DNA of 64,000 bases from JAOUGY01 sp963792365 (GTDB lineage: Bacteria; Actinomycetota; Acidimicrobiia; Spongiisociales; ZC4RG35): positions 558,001 to 622,000 of the forward strand of contig CAWBVW010000001.1 in the NCBI GenBank assembly GCA_963792365.1. Direction: 5' to 3'. The number at the start of each line of letters is the position of its first letter. Position 1 is the stretch's first letter. The notes beneath the pieces were generated by a model. The model worked only from the letters and a program-made list of their open reading frames with translations, ran no database searches and had not been told where the DNA came from. Shown here in pieces: positions 62,656-64,000 of the stretch. Both the position numbers and the translations under genes were made by a program.

Positions 62656-62765
62656 CCTTTTGAGTACTGAGTACTTCGTACGGAGTACTGAGAACCGAGC
62701 GCTCGCACCGAAACCGTGACCGTGGGTCTTGTCTCGATACCCCGTACTCGATACTCAGTACTTCT
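62656..62765. repeat. AGTACTG heptad elements between rpoB and rpoC
   Basis: Two short arms of GAGTACT/GTACTGA units (about 62660-62692 and 62742-62763) frame a GC-rich centre. The right arm abuts the rpoB stop codon (62766). The spacer is transcribed as part of rpoB-rpoC. Confidence 0.8.
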
Positions 62766-64000
62766 CTAGACGTCTGCTTCCGGGCGTTCTGGACGTGACA
62801 GGTCGATGCCGAGGCTTTCGGTCGGCCGATACATGTCGTCCTCGAGCTCACGGAGCTCGACTTCCTCACCAGCCGAGAGCATCTCGACGTTGAGGCACAG
62901 ACTCTGCATCTCCTTGACCAACACCCGGAACGACTCGGGAATGCCCGGCTCGGGGATGTTGTCGCCCTTCACGATGGCCTCGTACACCTTGACACGACCC
63001 TGGACGTCGTCCGACTTGATGGTCAGGAGTTCCTGGAGCGCATAGGCGGCGCCGTAGGCTTCGAGGGCCCACACCTCCATCTCTCCGAAGCGCTGACCAC
63101 CGAACTGGGCCTTACCACCGAGCGGCTGCTGGGTGATCATCGAATAGGGGCCAGTCGACCGGGCATGGATCTTGTCGTCGACCAAGTGCACCAGTTTGAG
63201 GATGTAGATGTATCCCACGGTGACCCCGGTATCGAACGGTTCACCTGTGCGGCCGTCGTAGAGCTGCGCCTTTCCGTCGTCCCCAACGAGCCTGACGCCG
63301 TCGCGGTTTGCGCGAGCGTTCTTGATCACCTGTGCGATCTCGTCCTCACGGGCACCGTCGAACACCGGCGTCGCCGTACGGGTCCAAGGCTCGGCGCCGA
63401 CAACCGCAGGACTGTCGCCCTTGAACGGCTCCCACCCCTGGGCCGCGGCCCATCCGAGGTGGGTTTCGAGCACCTGACCCAGGTTCATCCGGGAAGGCAC
63501 GCCGAGTGGCGACAGGATGATGTCGACCGGAGTTCCGTCCTCGAGGAACGGCATGTCCTCCTCGGGCAGGATCTTCGCCACGATTCCCTTGTTTCCGTGG
63601 CGGCCGGCGAGCTTGTCACCCTCGGAGATCTTGCGCTGTTGGGCCACGTAAACCCGAACCAGCTCGTTGACTCCCGGGGGAAGGTCGTATCCGTCGGCTC
63701 GCTTGAAGACCTTGACGGCGATGACCTTGCCCTGCTCTCCGTGGGGCACCTTGAGCGAGGTGTCACGGACTTCGCGAGCCTTCTCACCGAAGATCGCACG
63801 GAGCAGGCGCTCTTCAGGCGTCAGCTCTGTCTCACCCTTGGGTGTGACCTTGCCGACCAGGTAGTCGCCGGGTCCGACCTCGGCTCCGATCCGGATGATT
63901 CCGTCCTCGTCGAGATCGGCGAGGACCTCGTCGGCGACGTTCGGGATGTCCCGTGTGATCTCCTCGGCACCGAGCTTGGTGTCACGAGCATCGATCTCGT
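62766..64000 (-). CDS. rpoB: DNA-directed RNA polymerase subunit beta, C-terminal part (cut by window edge)
   Basis: The last 411 codons or so; the gene continues past 64000. From the edge it reads EIDARDTKLGAEEITRDIPNV, with KVTPKGETELTPEERLL, DKLAGRHGNKGIVAKILP and GGKAQFGGQRFGEMEVWALEAYGAAY (landmark GGKAQFGGQRFGEMEVWAL), the conserved C-terminal clamp region. It ends LSRPERPEADV and TAG at 62766-62768. The rifampicin region lies outside the window. Confidence 0.97.
   Translation of the reverse strand, partial: EIDARDTKLGAEEITRDIPNVADEVLADLDEDGIIRIGAEVGPGDYLVGKVTPKGETELTPEERLLRAIFGEKAREVRDTSLKVPHGEQGKVIAVKVFKRADGYDLPPGVNELVRVYVAQQRKISEGDKLAGRHGNKGIVAKILPEEDMPFLEDGTPVDIILSPLGVPSRMNLGQVLETHLGWAAAQGWEPFKGDSPAVVGAEPWTRTATPVFDGAREDEIAQVIKNARANRDGVRLVGDDGKAQLYDGRTGEPFDTGVTVGYIYILKLVHLVDDKIHARSTGPYSMITQQPLGGKAQFGGQRFGEMEVWALEAYGAAYALQELLTIKSDDVQGRVKVYEAIVKGDNIPEPGIPESFRVLVKEMQSLCLNVEMLSAGEEVELRELEDDMYRPTESLGIDLSRPERPEADV

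Overview
The window is a high-GC bacterial chromosome segment whose minus strand carries most of the translation and transcription machinery. Gene content points to an actinobacterium, and I lean towards the Acidimicrobiia without being able to prove it. The pointers are a MaoC/HadAB-type dehydratase next to tRNA-Trp-secE-nusG, tandem CIRCE operators before groES-groEL, a DinB/maleylpyruvate-isomerase-like protein, an F420-oxidoreductase-like fragment, GTG starts and a short adenylate kinase.

Layout, left to right; almost everything is transcribed right to left. 1-5 kb: rplA (partial), rplK, nusG, secE, tRNA-Trp, a double-hotdog dehydratase, rpmG, tuf copy 1, tRNA-Met, tRNA-Thr and tRNA-Tyr. 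5-14 kb: htpX, a lipoprotein, a large secreted subtilase, a SAM methyltransferase, and on the plus strand a CaCA exchanger, a truncated luciferase-like fragment and glgA. 14-24 kb: a DinB-like protein, groEL-groES with two CIRCE sites, tsaD-rimI-tsaB-tsaE, a P1 peptidase, alr, nnr, and acpS on plus. 24-36 kb: glmS, glmM, rpsI, rplM, an LCP ligase, an exported alpha/beta hydrolase, a HAD phosphatase, uppP on plus, truA, a Yip1-like membrane protein, a Nudix hydrolase and coaA. 36.9-52.7 kb: the alpha, spc and S10 ribosomal clusters (rplQ back to rpsJ). 52.8-57 kb: tuf copy 2, fusA, rpsG and rpsL. 58-64 kb: a GNAT acetyltransferase, rpoC and rpoB (partial).

Functionally the window combines ribosome assembly, RNA polymerase, protein export (secE, secY), N-terminal processing (map), tRNA t6A modification (tsaBDE), chaperones, and envelope precursor supply (glmM, glmS, alr, uppP, LCP). 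Many neighbouring genes overlap by 1-4 nt, which suggests translationally coupled operons.

The most unusual content lies outside the ordinary gene calls. (i) Three families of 7-nt repeat elements, each usually made of two inverted arms, sit next to stop codons. (ii) The two tuf genes are apparently identical and use almost only G- or T-ending codons, unlike all neighbours. (iii) rpsG has a one-base insertion. (iv) Ribosomal protein S3 has a repeat-built tail of about 190 residues. (v) infA is missing from its usual place. (vi) The gene-free gaps carry strong folded or tandemly duplicated structures.
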